Assembly: GCF_003515775.1 (NCBI RefSeq)
Contig: NZ_QWEI01000001.1
Location: 926,692-990,691 of the forward strand
DNA from: Ureibacillus yapensis
Lineage (GTDB): Bacteria; Bacillota; Bacilli; Bacillales_A; Planococcaceae
DNA: 64,000 bases
Reading direction: 5' to 3'
Below are positions 41,441-50,395 of this stretch, piece by piece (the first letter of the stretch is position 1; every line of letters starts with the position of its first letter). The position numbers and the translations under genes were made by a program. The notes under the pieces were generated by a model. It was given only the letters and a program-made list of their open reading frames with translations. It was not told the DNA's origin and did not search any database.

Positions 41441-42487
41441 TTAGTTGCTTTGCTTGCGGTCAATATAGGCACACGCCATTTTTAACAAAGGCAATATTAT
41501 CAAAAAAACAAAAAGCAAGCGGAAGATTTGAAACACGGTCACAACCGACACATCCGCCCCAATAGCAGTGGCAAGCAGACTCATTTGATCCAGCCCGCCT
41601 GCCGCTGTGCTTAAAAAACTTGTACTCATTGAGTAATCGAAAAAGTAGACCAAAAAATAAGCTTGGCCAAAAGTAGCCAATAGCAAGAACAAGGCGCTTC
41701 CAATACCGAATAGAACCACCTTTTTCCCCAATCGAATCATTTTAGGCTTCAGCAACAATCCGATATATGCCCCCAACAGCAATTGTGAAACATGCAATAA
41801 TATGGATGGGATATGAGGAGTATCGATACCAGCGAAAGTTGAAAAGATTATTAAAAGAACGGGTGTTAAAAAGTATGGAACAGGCACCTTTATTTTCTTG
41901 CCAATCCACACACTTGCTCCAGCCACCAAGAACAGCAAAAGAAGCGGAAGCAAATCAGCTGCATTCAAACTATCTTCCATTCTGATCGGGTTTTCATGAG
42001 CAGATAAAATAAACGGAATCAACATAACAATGCAAATGACCCGCACCACATGAAAATAGGCAACAGCTGCCAGGTCAATATCTTTTTCCTCTTCCGCAAA
42101 CACGACAATTTGGCTTAACCCGCCCGGAACCGTACAAGTTAATGCCGTCTTTAACGATAGATCGCTCATTTTATAGAGACCCCATGCCATCAGAACACTA
42201 ACCATGACGATGCTGATATTAATAAGCAACATCACGAAAATGAGCCAACCCAACCCTGCAAAAACATCCAATTGAAAAGTTTGCCCGATTGAAACCCCTA
42301 TTACCACAAGCCCTGCATTCCGCAATTGGACGGGCATTACAAGTTCATGCTTGATAAAAAATTGGCCGATTAACAAAGCAAATAATGGTCCAAGCATCCA
42401 TGGCACAGGAAGATGAAGCATCTCAAACAAGACGGCTCCTATTATGCTAATCACTATAACGGGAATAATTGATTTAATTTTGTGCAA
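41441..42487 (-). CDS. AbrB-family (PF05145-type) membrane protein
   Basis: About 348 residues with ten or so hydrophobic helices in two similar halves. The LPVPWMLGPLFALLIGQ segment in the first half and the TAAGGLDQMSLLATAIGAD segment in the second are typical of the family once annotated as ammonia monooxygenase regulators (AbrB, unrelated to the transition-state regulator). The function is not established. Start: a TTG at 42487 follows CGAGGG at good spacing; an in-frame GTG at 42565 would add a basic N-terminus but lacks a ribosome site. Confidence 0.82.
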   Translation of the reverse strand: MHKIKSIIPVIVISIIGAVLFEMLHLPVPWMLGPLFALLIGQFFIKHELVMPVQLRNAGLVVIGVSIGQTFQLDVFAGLGWLIFVMLLINISIVMVSVLMAWGLYKMSDLSLKTALTCTVPGGLSQIVVFAEEEKDIDLAAVAYFHVVRVICIVMLIPFILSAHENPIRMEDSLNAADLLPLLLLFLVAGASVWIGKKIKVPVPYFLTPVLLIIFSTFAGIDTPHIPSILLHVSQLLLGAYIGLLLKPKMIRLGKKVVLFGIGSALFLLLATFGQAYFLVYFFDYSMSTSFLSTAAGGLDQMSLLATAIGADVSVVTVFQIFRLLFVFLIILPLLKMACAYIDRKQSN

Positions 42488-42705
42488 TATGTAACCCTCG
42501 ATTCTGTCGAATGACCTGTAAATCTCTGCACCTTGGCGTATAAACCTGAGCTTTACTTTCGGCACAAGAAAAAATTATGTATTCCCATTATATAGAAAAA
42601 AGCTGCTTCTATAAATATTTCTCCTTTCACCAATATACCTAAAGCTTCTCTTTCAACAGAAGAGAGCCGATTTCCCATTAGAAACCGGCTCCTGAATCTT
42701 TAGTT

Positions 42706-43071
42706 TTATTTCTGGTAATTTAAAATCCACCCTATGCCAAACTGGTCAACTAAATTGGCATGCAAGGCTCCCCAAGTTGTTTCCTGAAGCTCTACCATCA
42801 CGTTTCCGGATACGCTTAAATCGTTATAGACACGCGTGATCTCCTCTTCACTTTCACACTCCAAACTTACACGGATCTGGTCGCCTTGCTCCGTTTTGCC
42901 AAATGTGTCCGAAAAGTAGATGCTGCTGTTTCCAACAACCAGCTCTGCATGCAAACACTTCCCATCCTCTGTTTGCTGCATATTTTTTAGCTCACCGTTT
43001 AAAATATTTCGATAGTATTCCACAATCTCAATACAGTTTTCAATAAAGATATAGGGACTGGCACTTTTCAA
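42706..43071 (-). CDS. VOC-superfamily protein (PhnB-like)
   Basis: A 121-residue glyoxalase/bleomycin-resistance-fold protein: YIFIENCIEIVEYYRNIL at the start, HAELVVGNSSIYFSD in the middle and a C-terminal WGALHANLVDQFGIGWIL that matches PhnB-like members. The classical metal residues are only partly conserved, as is common for this subgroup; the function is unknown. It begins with TTG preceded by GGAGGTATTCGC. A GAGCCG/CGGCTC hairpin follows the gene. Confidence 0.8.
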   Translation of the reverse strand: MKSASPYIFIENCIEIVEYYRNILNGELKNMQQTEDGKCLHAELVVGNSSIYFSDTFGKTEQGDQIRVSLECESEEEITRVYNDLSVSGNVMVELQETTWGALHANLVDQFGIGWILNYQK

Positions 43072-43142
43072 GCGAATACCTCCAAGCTTTTTCTCATTGC
43101 ACTATTACTATCTCCATAAAATGAAAGAAGAAACATCTCTGT

Positions 43143-43178
43143 AAAAAAGACGTTTTAGAATAAACCCAAAACGCCTTT
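43143..43178 (-). terminator. terminator of the GGDEF-EAL gene
   Basis: On the minus strand GGCGTTTTGGG pairs with CTAAAACGTC and is followed by TTTTTTAC. Confidence 0.8.
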
Positions 43179-43184
43179 TCCCAA

Positions 43185-45269
43185 TTATTGAACTTGTAGA
43201 ATCTTTTCGAAATCGTCTTTCTTTAGCGGTTTGCTGTAGAAATAACCTTGCGCGAGTTTGCAGCCATTTTTGACTAGCAAGTTTGCCTGCTCTTCCATTT
43301 CGACCCCTTCTGCAATTACATTCAGGCCGACACTGTTGGCGATATTCACGATGGCCATAATAATCGCATTGCTTTCTTCATTTGTGTGAAGATCTCTTAC
43401 AAAAGACTGGTCGATTTTTAATGTATTAATAGGAAGATTTTTAATATAGCTCAAGGAACTATATCCTGTCCCAAAATCATCTACCGAAACTTGTATTCCA
43501 AGTTTTTGGATTTCTTCCAAGATGGAAACCGTATTCCTTACATCTGCAAAAATACTTTCCGTTACTTCCAATTCAAGAGACATTGGACTTAGGCTTGTTT
43601 CTTCTAAAATCCGTTTTACTTTTTCTATAAAATCAGGGTCTTCCAGCTGTCGAACCGAGACATTCACTGACACGACGAAATCCGGAAACCCTTCATTTTG
43701 CCATGCTTTTACTTGGCGGCAGCTTTCTCGTAAGATCCATTCCCCCATCGGCACGATCAAACCTGTTTCTTCGGCCAAGGAGATGAATTTTCCCGGTGGA
43801 ATCGTTCCCAAATCATGGTGATGCCATCTTACCAAACTTTCGGCTCCAATGATTTTATTGGTTTCGATATTGATTTTGGGTTGAAACTCCAAAAAGAACT
43901 GCTCTTCTTTTAACGCGCTTCTTAAAGCACTTTCCAATAATCTGCGTTCCAATGACTGGTTTTCAATTGTTTGATCAAACACTTGGTAGTTGTTTTTGGT
44001 CCCGCTTTTGACGATCGATAAAGCAGAATCCGCATTTCTTATTAATTCCTCCGGCGATTGGCCGTGGACTGGATAGTGCGCCACTCCAATACTGCACGAA
44101 ACAATAAAATCGTTTCCATTGACCGTAATCGGTGAGTTGAACTTTGATAAAATCCTTTGGACGATCATAACCGTTTCTTCTTGCTCAACATCTTTCAACA
44201 AGATGATAAACTCATCGCCGCCCATTCGGGCAACCATGTCTGTCGGGCGGATGGATTCTTTAATATTGGATGCAGCTTGTTGAATGACGAGATCCCCATT
44301 ATCATGCCCAATTTGTTCATTGATCGACTTAAAGTTATCCAAATCAATCATCAAGATGGACATCTTTTCTTTTGATTTTTTTCGCTCCATCAGGTCATTT
44401 CGAAGTTGGCTCATAAAAGAACGGCGATTCGGAAAATTCGTTAACGCATCATGGTAAGCAAGATGGAAAATTCTCTTTTCCGTTTCTTTTCGGCCTGTAA
44501 TATCTTTCATGACGATGAGCACTTGATCACTGGAGTCCTTGTCATTATCCAGATGACTGATGGATGCTTCTACAATGATATACTCGCCATTCGAGCATTT
44601 TAAACGGAATTCCCTTTCGAAATTGCATTTCTTCTTTTTTAAGAACGCTTTTAACTTTTTGGCAAAAGCACCTCGTTCATCAAAATGGACCAAGTCAAAC
44701 AAATTACTTGTTTCCAACGTAGCCAAATCGTAGTTCAATATGTTCTTAAAAGACGGTGAAACATAATTAAATCGTCCATCCGGTTCAATCAACGCAATCA
44801 GGTTCACCGAATTTTCGGCAATTAACCGATATTTTTCATTGCTTTGGATTACTTCTTCCTCGAGTAATTTCTCTTTCGTAATATCCGATCTGATTGAAAT
44901 ATATTGCTCCGGTTTTCCCTTTTCATTTAAAAATGGCACAATTGTGGCCTGTACCCAGTAGAAAGAGCCATTCTTTTTCTTATTCCGGATTTCGCCGCGC
45001 CAAATTTCTCCTGAGCCAATTGTTTTATACATATTTTTAAAAAATTCTTTTGAATGATAGCCTGAATTTAGAATGCGGTGATTTTGGCCAATCAGTTCTT
45101 CTCGGCTATATTGAGCGGTCTCACAGAATAAGTCATTTACGAATAATATTTCGCCCTGCGGATTCGTAATTGCCACGATGGCCGACTTATCCAACGCATA
45201 ATCTATTTTAAGAAGAGCATCTATCCGCTCCTGCATTTCTACTTGTTGTTGTTTTTCAAAACGATTCAT
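43185..45269 (-). CDS. PAS-PAS-GGDEF-EAL cyclic-di-GMP signalling protein
   Basis: 694 residues, no membrane segment. PAS 1 (about 25-130, with the GxNHRILNSGYH type PAC region), PAS 2 (about 142-262), diguanylate cyclase domain with intact GGDEF (350-354) and an inhibitory RxxD (341-344) at the canonical five-residue distance, then an EAL-type domain (about 440-690). The EAL motif reads ESL (477-479), and SVNVSVRQ, ELEVTES, DDFGTGYSSL, KIDQSFV and EGVE are present, so phosphodiesterase activity is plausible. It could both make and degrade c-di-GMP under redox, oxygen or ligand control. It is monocistronic. Confidence 0.93.
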   Translation of the reverse strand: MNRFEKQQQVEMQERIDALLKIDYALDKSAIVAITNPQGEILFVNDLFCETAQYSREELIGQNHRILNSGYHSKEFFKNMYKTIGSGEIWRGEIRNKKKNGSFYWVQATIVPFLNEKGKPEQYISIRSDITKEKLLEEEVIQSNEKYRLIAENSVNLIALIEPDGRFNYVSPSFKNILNYDLATLETSNLFDLVHFDERGAFAKKLKAFLKKKKCNFEREFRLKCSNGEYIIVEASISHLDNDKDSSDQVLIVMKDITGRKETEKRIFHLAYHDALTNFPNRRSFMSQLRNDLMERKKSKEKMSILMIDLDNFKSINEQIGHDNGDLVIQQAASNIKESIRPTDMVARMGGDEFIILLKDVEQEETVMIVQRILSKFNSPITVNGNDFIVSCSIGVAHYPVHGQSPEELIRNADSALSIVKSGTKNNYQVFDQTIENQSLERRLLESALRSALKEEQFFLEFQPKINIETNKIIGAESLVRWHHHDLGTIPPGKFISLAEETGLIVPMGEWILRESCRQVKAWQNEGFPDFVVSVNVSVRQLEDPDFIEKVKRILEETSLSPMSLELEVTESIFADVRNTVSILEEIQKLGIQVSVDDFGTGYSSLSYIKNLPINTLKIDQSFVRDLHTNEESNAIIMAIVNIANSVGLNVIAEGVEMEEQANLLVKNGCKLAQGYFYSKPLKKDDFEKILQVQ

Positions 45270-45623
45270 ACGCTTTCTCCTTTAGTAAATACTGAGCATT
45301 TGAAGCTTCCTCCCATATTTACATAACCTTTACATATCATTATTTTACCAAAGAATATAGTGGAAACGTGAAAGTAGTTTTAAAGAATTATATTTTCTAT
45401 TTTAAATGTCAGAAAAATGTAACAGTTCAGGAAATTATTTTCCATTTTTTTCTTAATAATGAAAAGATTATAGACAAAATGCTCTTTAATAGTCTTTTCT
45501 AAGTAAAAATAACTAAATAAATCATCATTCACAAGGGTACAAGCATACTATAAACCAACTATCAAAGATTGCAATAGAGTGCGAGAGTGTAATAGAAATC
45601 AACCATGGTTAGGAGGAGATGAT
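45270..45623. other. divergent intergenic region
   Basis: About 350 bases between the GGDEF-EAL gene and the GNAT gene. AT-rich; TACTATAAAC near 45549 could hold a -10 for the acetyltransferase. A longer reading frame starting at 45579 lacks a ribosome site. No structured element was recognised. Confidence 0.35.
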
Positions 45624-46160
45624 ATGTTGTCAAATTTAACTGGCAGGAAGATACTGTTGAGAGAAATGAAGGAAGCCGATTGGGTGGATGTTCATAAATA
45701 TGCTTCCCTCTCCGCAGTTTGCGAATACCAGCCTTGGGGACCGAATTCCGAGGAGGACTCATGGGAATTCGTTCAACAAGTTCTAGCGGATGCTAAAGAA
45801 TATCCCAGGTCACGCTATGTTTTCGCAATGATTGCAGAAGAAAAACTGATTGGTTCCGGGGAAATTGCCATTCGTGATTTTATTGATCGGAAAGGCGAAA
45901 TCGGTTATATCGTCCATCCGGATTATTGGGGATTGGGATATGCAACCGAGATGGCGAAGCTGTTAATCGACTTTGGTTTTTCCCAATTAAATCTTCATCG
46001 AATTTCTGCCACATGTGACCCGCGCAATATCGGTTCGGTAAGGGTTCTGGAAAAGGCCGGCATGGCGAGGGAAGGTACAATTCGCGATGATTTCCTGCTT
46101 CATAATGGTTGGCGGGATTCCTATATCTATGGCGTGCTGGAGCAGGAATGGAGGAAATAG
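45624..46160 (+). CDS. GNAT-family N-acetyltransferase (RimJ/RimL type)
   Basis: A 178-residue acetyltransferase: LTGRKILLREMKEADWVDVHKYAS at the N-terminus is typical of the RimJ/RimL branch, the acetyl-CoA loop is HPDYWGLGYATEMAKLLIDFGF, and NIGSVRVLEKAGMAREGTIRDD closes the fold. Such enzymes acetylate protein N-termini or small amines; the substrate is unknown. AGGAGGAGATGAT fixes the start at 45624. Confidence 0.88.
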   Translation: MLSNLTGRKILLREMKEADWVDVHKYASLSAVCEYQPWGPNSEEDSWEFVQQVLADAKEYPRSRYVFAMIAEEKLIGSGEIAIRDFIDRKGEIGYIVHPDYWGLGYATEMAKLLIDFGFSQLNLHRISATCDPRNIGSVRVLEKAGMAREGTIRDDFLLHNGWRDSYIYGVLEQEWRK

Positions 46161-46294
46161 CGTTGCTTCCAGTCAACGAAAAGCATCATTGAGCTGGCTT
46201 TTTTTGCAACATTTATCACCTTTTTTCAAGAGTATTTTTGCCTTTCCTGTTCATAATGAAAGAGTAGTGCAAAATATCACTTTAGGAGGATGCC

Positions 46295-46477
46295 ATGATG
46301 AATGCGCAAAGAGCTCAAGAAATTTCAGAATCACCAGTGATTGCCAAAGTTATGTATAACGGTGAAAGAGTGTATATCCAGCATGTAGACGCGAATCAAG
46401 CAACAGCAAGAATTTATCCATTGGATGATCCCCAAAAAGAACAAGAAGTGCCCTTGTCGAGCTTAGTGGAACAGTAA
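46295..46477 (+). CDS. sspH: small acid-soluble spore protein H
   Basis: 60 residues matching the SspH family: NAQRAQEISESP, then YIQHVDANQATARIYPLDDP and a C-terminal VPLSSLVEQ. SspH is made in the forespore under sigma-G control and is a minor DNA/core protein. AGGAGGATGCC precedes two consecutive ATG codons (46295 and 46298), either of which could be used. This is direct evidence that the organism forms endospores. Confidence 0.9.
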   Translation: MMNAQRAQEISESPVIAKVMYNGERVYIQHVDANQATARIYPLDDPQKEQEVPLSSLVEQ

Positions 46478-46585
46478 TTACGGCCTCACTTTACTTTTAA
46501 CAGACAAGAAATGTTCTATACATGAAAATCTTCTTGAGAATAAATCTCCTGATGCTGAGCAAATTAGTATCTAGGAGGTGAACTC

Positions 46586-46792
46586 ATGGGGAATAAAAAC
46601 AGCAAAGAAACATTGAACGTTAGAAACCATAACCCTTTCGAAACATACAAGCACCTGCACACCAACACAACGAGCCATCGGGACAATCCCGAGGACAACA
46701 CTGCTGAAATCGCAGAAGAGTTTGACTCAAAAGTGAAAAATAAAAATAACGCAACAAACCACGATAAAAACCAGAAATCAAATAAAAGATAA
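46586..46792 (+). CDS. small Asn/Lys-rich protein, possible gamma-type SASP relative
   Basis: 68 residues, highly hydrophilic, ending in a Lys/Asn-rich tail. A core AEIAEEFDSKVKNKNN aligns with QEIAQELDIQVIKNNN in the next gene and loosely with the EFAxETxxxxV repeat of gamma-type small acid-soluble spore proteins. A near-perfect AGGAGGTGAACTC ribosome site and the position just after sspH favour a spore role. The assignment is inferred. Confidence 0.6.
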   Translation: MGNKNSKETLNVRNHNPFETYKHLHTNTTSHRDNPEDNTAEIAEEFDSKVKNKNNATNHDKNQKSNKR

Positions 46793-46811
46793 GATAACGG
46801 AGGAATGCACA

Positions 46812-46952
46812 ATGGCTAAAAATAATAACAACAAAAAACAAAAACAACAAAACAACAATCTGAACAACAATCAAGAAATCGCGCAAGAGCTGGATATCCA
46901 AGTAATCAAAAATAATAACAACAAGCAACAAAAAAGCAAAAAAAATAAATAA
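46812..46952 (+). CDS. 46-residue Asn/Gln/Lys-rich protein, possible gamma-type SASP relative
   Basis: Starts MAKNNNNKKQKQQNNN and contains QEIAQELDIQV, then a poly-Asn/Lys tail. CGGAGGAATGCACA precedes the ATG, and the gene begins 19 bases after the stop of the preceding paralogue, so the two are co-transcribed. It is too short for many gene callers. Composition (almost no hydrophobic residues) suits a spore-core storage protein, but it is too degenerate to be sure. Confidence 0.6.
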   Translation: MAKNNNNKKQKQQNNNLNNNQEIAQELDIQVIKNNNNKQQKSKKNK

Positions 46953-46962
46953 CGGTTGCAAA

Positions 46963-47003
46963 ATGCATCAAAAGCAGGTTGATATGCTTTTGGTGCATTA
47001 TCT
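46963..47003 (+). terminator. terminator of the small spore-protein pair
   Basis: ATGCATCAAAAGCA pairs with TGCTTTTGGTGCAT (one mismatch) and is followed by a weak TATCTTGTTAT. Confidence 0.7.
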
Positions 47004-47082
47004 TGTTATAGGGAATAACCAAAATTACTTCCTTACCAAAATCAGGCTTTTTAATCCCTCATGCCGAAAGCGAGCTTTCATA

Positions 47083-47550
47083 CTATAAACTGCAGCTCAT
47101 AATGATCAATTCACCTTTTTTCCCCATTCTGCGCTCTCCATGGTCAATAAAGCCACATTTCACATAAAGTTTCTGGGCCACATCATTTTCTTTATTCACG
47201 GCCAATACGATTTCATCAATTTCCTTAAAATGCTCTTTGATAAATGACGGCAACAGTTTTAACACTTCCTTTGCATAGCCTTTTCCCCGGTAGCGGTTAT
47301 CTGTTGAGAATGCCCTTAATAAAATGGCGCTAGGATTATCGGCGAAAGGTTTGACGCCCTCATTCTTATGCAAGTTAAAATAGGTCACCAAATTCCCTTC
47401 CTGTATGGCTAAAATTGCATATCGATCCGAGTCCAATTCCGTCAGCCTATTGCTTTCGATTGGTGCGCCGGTAAACTTTAACTGTTGTTCAGTAATTTGA
47501 TATTGTTCGATCAAATCATGATAACTTCTATCATAAAAAACTAATTGCAA
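47083..47550 (-). CDS. GNAT-family N-acetyltransferase
   Basis: About 155 residues. The acetyl-CoA motif is RYRGKGYAKEVLKLLP, preceded by the beta strand SAILLRAFSTD, and followed by NVAQKLYVKCGF-type fold closure. The substrate is unknown. A TTG at 47550 with GGGAGTGGAG upstream is the likely start; extending to 47664 would overlap the divergent oxidoreductase gene and its ribosome site. It is divergent from the gene at 47645, with a promoter region of under 100 bp. Confidence 0.8.
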   Translation of the reverse strand: MQLVFYDRSYHDLIEQYQITEQQLKFTGAPIESNRLTELDSDRYAILAIQEGNLVTYFNLHKNEGVKPFADNPSAILLRAFSTDNRYRGKGYAKEVLKLLPSFIKEHFKEIDEIVLAVNKENDVAQKLYVKCGFIDHGERRMGKKGELIIMSCSL

Positions 47551-47644
47551 GCCACTCCACTCCCAAAATAATTTAGCAAGCTGTGTTGAATGTCTTATTT
47601 TTTGAATATCTTCTACTATAAATAGTAATAGTTGGAGGGGAAAA

Positions 47645-48607
47645 ATGGAAGTTGTTGTATCCAAAAAGTATGGTTCACCCGATGTGCTTCAGTTAGAGGA
47701 AGTTGAGAAGCCGATGCCAAAGGATTATGAAGTGTTAGTGAAAGTACATGCTGCATCCTTGAATTATGGCAACCTGGTTTTGCTGTCAGGAAAGCCCTAT
47801 TTGGCTCGGTTGGCATTTGGGCTGTTTAAGCCAAAATATGCGGTTCCCGGGGGCGATATTTCAGGAACGGTAGAGGCGGTCGGTAAAAATGTGGCCTTGT
47901 TTCAACCGGGTGATGAAGTATTCGGCGACCTTTCCAGTTATGGCTGGGGCGGTTTTGCAGAATATGTTTCCGTTACGGAAAAAGCACTCGCACACAAGCC
48001 CGCAAACCTTACATTTGAAGAAGCGGCAGCAGTTCCCATGGCAGCTGTCACTGCTTTACAAGCATTACATAAAGGCAATATTCAACCCGATCAAAAAGTG
48101 CTGCTTCATGGCGCTTCAGGAGGAGTGGGCACCTTCGCACTTCAAATCGCAAAAGCCTACCGCACGCACGTGACGGCTGTCTGCAGTACAAGAAATATTG
48201 AAATCGCACAATCACTGGGTGCTGATGTTGTCATCGACTATTCCAAGGAGGATATAAATAACTTAGAAGACCGCTTTGATCTTATCCTTGCCGTGAATGG
48301 ATACCAGCCCATCTCAACTTACCACCGATTATTAAAACAGAGTGGATCCTACGTAATGATTGGCGGTTCCGAAGCGCAAATGTACCAAGCCATTTTCATG
48401 GGTCCCTTTTATTCAAGGAAAGGCAAAAAGCTGAGCAACATTCTGCAAAGAGCCAATCAAGAAGACTTGATTTTTATAAAAGAGCTTATTGAAGCAAACA
48501 AAGTAAAGCCTATCATTGACCGTACTTTTAAATTAAGCAATATTCGCGAAGCATTTAAATATTTTGAGCAAGGCCATGCTCAGGGGAAAATCGTGATTAC
48601 CATTTAA
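47645..48607 (+). CDS. medium-chain NAD(P)-dependent oxidoreductase (quinone reductase-like)
   Basis: A 320-residue zinc-independent MDR enzyme: N-terminal GroES-like domain (1-115, with GGDISGTVEAVG), nucleotide-binding domain with LLHGASGGVGTFALQIAKA (about 154-172), and a VVIDYSKEDI loop. It lacks the zinc-ligand cysteines of alcohol dehydrogenases and so resembles NADPH:quinone or enone reductases. TTGGAGGGGAAAA precedes the ATG. The natural substrate is unknown. Confidence 0.88.
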   Translation: MEVVVSKKYGSPDVLQLEEVEKPMPKDYEVLVKVHAASLNYGNLVLLSGKPYLARLAFGLFKPKYAVPGGDISGTVEAVGKNVALFQPGDEVFGDLSSYGWGGFAEYVSVTEKALAHKPANLTFEEAAAVPMAAVTALQALHKGNIQPDQKVLLHGASGGVGTFALQIAKAYRTHVTAVCSTRNIEIAQSLGADVVIDYSKEDINNLEDRFDLILAVNGYQPISTYHRLLKQSGSYVMIGGSEAQMYQAIFMGPFYSRKGKKLSNILQRANQEDLIFIKELIEANKVKPIIDRTFKLSNIREAFKYFEQGHAQGKIVITI

Positions 48608-48632
48608 CCCACTCTCCTCCACTTCTCCGTGT

Positions 48633-48670
48633 GCAAAGAAAAACAAGCTGTCCCATATTGAGACAGCTTG
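48633..48670 (-). terminator. terminator of yitT, also serving the converging gene
   Basis: CAAGCTGTC and GACAGCTTG form a perfect stem. T-rich sequence on the minus strand (TTTTTCTTTG) makes it strongest for yitT. Confidence 0.8.
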
Positions 48671-48675
48671 CTTGA

Positions 48676-49548
48676 TTAGTGAATATCCCTCTTTTTGAAG
48701 CTCCCGCCTTTTACTTCCGCAACATCATATACCGTAACAAAAGCATTTGGATCAATCTCGGCAATAATATCCTTCATCTTGCTTTCTTCCAAACGGTTAA
48801 TGACGCAAGTAATCTCTTTAAACAATTCGTGTGAATAGCCCCCGTATGCATCTCGATAAGTTGCACTTCGGCCAAGTCGGTCACGAATGGTTTCCACCAT
48901 AACCTCAGGTTCAACCGTAATAATTTTGAACGTTTTTGAACCGCTTAACCCTTCTTCTACAATATGAATTACTTTAGACGCAATAAAGTAAGCGATTCCC
49001 GATAAAATCGCGCCTTTTAATCCAAAGACCAAAGAGACTACGATAAAGACAAATAAGTTCAAGAATAAAATTAAATCACTCGTACCAAAAGGAAGTTTTT
49101 TGGAAAGCAGGACAGCCAGCATATCAATTCCATCCAATGCCCCACCGTTGCGCAGTGCCAAACCCATGCCAAATCCCAGGATAATACCTCCCACAACTGT
49201 CACCAACAGTGTATCCCCATGGATAATCGTCGTTACATGGTGCATGAGTACCGTCCCAACTGCCAATGATGCAATGCCGACCACCGAATTGATGGCAAAG
49301 CTCTTCCCAATTTGTTTATATCCCAACCAGATAAAGGGGAGGTTCAGAATTCCGATTAAAACTCCCAAAGGCAACCCAAATAATTTGGAACCGACAATAC
49401 TTAAGCCGGTTACTCCTCCATCGGAAACCTGATTCGGAATCAAAACAGCTTCCAATCCGTATGCAGCAATTAATCCTCCAATGATAATCAATATAATCTT
49501 TCTTAATCTTCTTGCCAATCCTGGCTTATTCTTTGCGGCTTCCCCCAT
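48676..49548 (-). CDS. YitT-family membrane protein (DUF161/DUF2179)
   Basis: About 290 residues: five to six membrane helices (about 15-200, with GLEAVLIPNQVSDGGVTGLSI and NGGALDGIDMLAVLLSKK) followed by a cytoplasmic DUF2179 domain (about 210-285, GRSATYRDAYGGYSHELFKEITCVINRLE). Widespread in Firmicutes, function unknown. ATG 49548 has a CGGGGAT ribosome site; an upstream TTG at 49608 has none. Confidence 0.87.
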   Translation of the reverse strand: MGEAAKNKPGLARRLRKIILIIIGGLIAAYGLEAVLIPNQVSDGGVTGLSIVGSKLFGLPLGVLIGILNLPFIWLGYKQIGKSFAINSVVGIASLAVGTVLMHHVTTIIHGDTLLVTVVGGIILGFGMGLALRNGGALDGIDMLAVLLSKKLPFGTSDLILFLNLFVFIVVSLVFGLKGAILSGIAYFIASKVIHIVEEGLSGSKTFKIITVEPEVMVETIRDRLGRSATYRDAYGGYSHELFKEITCVINRLEESKMKDIIAEIDPNAFVTVYDVAEVKGGSFKKRDIH

Positions 49549-49805
49549 CACATATCCCCGTTTCACTCTAGATTTATCGTTATGTAAAGTTTTCACTTTT
49601 ATTTCCAAAGTTAATTATATAATATTTTGCTTTACTCTCAAAATCCCGGTTGGAAAATTATTTGAAAATCTCGTAAAAAGATTATTATCCCACAAAAGTA
49701 AAATACAAATATTTGTACTTTAATACACATATTAAGCCGTATATTATTAATTTTCCTTTGATTACGAAAAAATAGTGGAATTTTCAGAGTTACTGAAATA
49801 AACTT

Positions 49806-49899
49806 AGTTACGAAAAGTAATTAAATAATCCTTAGTGAGCTGCTTTCTAGTAGATCACTTTATTTTCCCCTAATCACTTACTTTTCGTAACTTTATAAC
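49806..49899 (+). promoter_or_regulatory. doxX promoter with two inverted copies of a 15-bp operator
   Basis: AGTTACGAAAAGTAA (49806-49820) recurs as its exact reverse complement at 49878-49892. Each copy is itself a TTAC-N5-GTAA inverted repeat. The downstream copy lies directly upstream of TATAAC (49894-49899), i.e. between -35 and -10, and the centres are 72 bp apart. A further TTACGAAAA half-site is at 49762. The pattern resembles operators of thiol/quinone-sensing HxlR (DUF24) repressors. The repeat is seen; the regulator is inferred. Confidence 0.6.
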
Positions 49900-49926
49900 A
49901 AAAATAAACTTTCGGAGGTTATCATT

Positions 49927-50328
49927 ATGACAAAACAACAATACATGACACTGCTAGTGCGTGTTGTTTTCGGCTTTATGTTCTTTTACCATGGCCTAGT
50001 TAAATTTACAGGAGGAATTAGCAATACAGTCGGTTATTTTGATATGCTGGGCATCCCTGGTGCATTGGCCTATGTCGTTGCTTTAATAGAATTAATCGGC
50101 GGTCTATTGTTGATTGTGGGGCTTGGAACTCGTTTTATCGGGGCTATTTTCGCAATTATCATGATAGGTGCTATTTTTACCGCAAAATTGCCGCTTGGGT
50201 TATTTGGAGACGGGACTTATGCAGGATACGAACTAGAAGTAGTATACCTGGCTCTAGGTATTTATTTTATGTTCGCGGATCGTTCACCATTATCGTTGGA
50301 TGATAAACTTTTCAATAAAGAAGCATAA
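49927..50328 (+). CDS. DoxX-family membrane protein
   Basis: A 133-residue protein with four membrane segments (about 8-28, 45-70, 72-92, 100-118); RVVFGFMFFYHGLVKF and GIPGALAYVVALIELIGGLLLIVGL are characteristic. Family members such as B. subtilis CatD and MhqP-type proteins are induced by quinones, catechols or thiol stress. It is monocistronic under the twin operator. TCGGAGGTTATCATT precedes the ATG. Confidence 0.88.
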   Translation: MTKQQYMTLLVRVVFGFMFFYHGLVKFTGGISNTVGYFDMLGIPGALAYVVALIELIGGLLLIVGLGTRFIGAIFAIIMIGAIFTAKLPLGLFGDGTYAGYELEVVYLALGIYFMFADRSPLSLDDKLFNKEA

Positions 50329-50351
50329 CCCTAGAGATATAAAATTCTAAA

Positions 50352-50394
50352 AAAGGAACGATTCCACTTTAGTATTGGATCGTTCCTTTTTTGT
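50352..50394. terminator. bidirectional terminator
   Basis: AAAGGAACGAT and ATCGTTCCTTT flank a 16-nt loop, with T-rich sequence after both arms. It serves doxX and the converging DUF2071 gene. Confidence 0.85.
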
Positions 50395-50395
50395 T

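Noticed and set aside
47052..47075. ATGCCGAAAGCGAGCTTTCAT as a further copy of the 38-bp hairpin unit
   Set aside because: Only about 11 bp match and the arms do not follow the covarying pattern.
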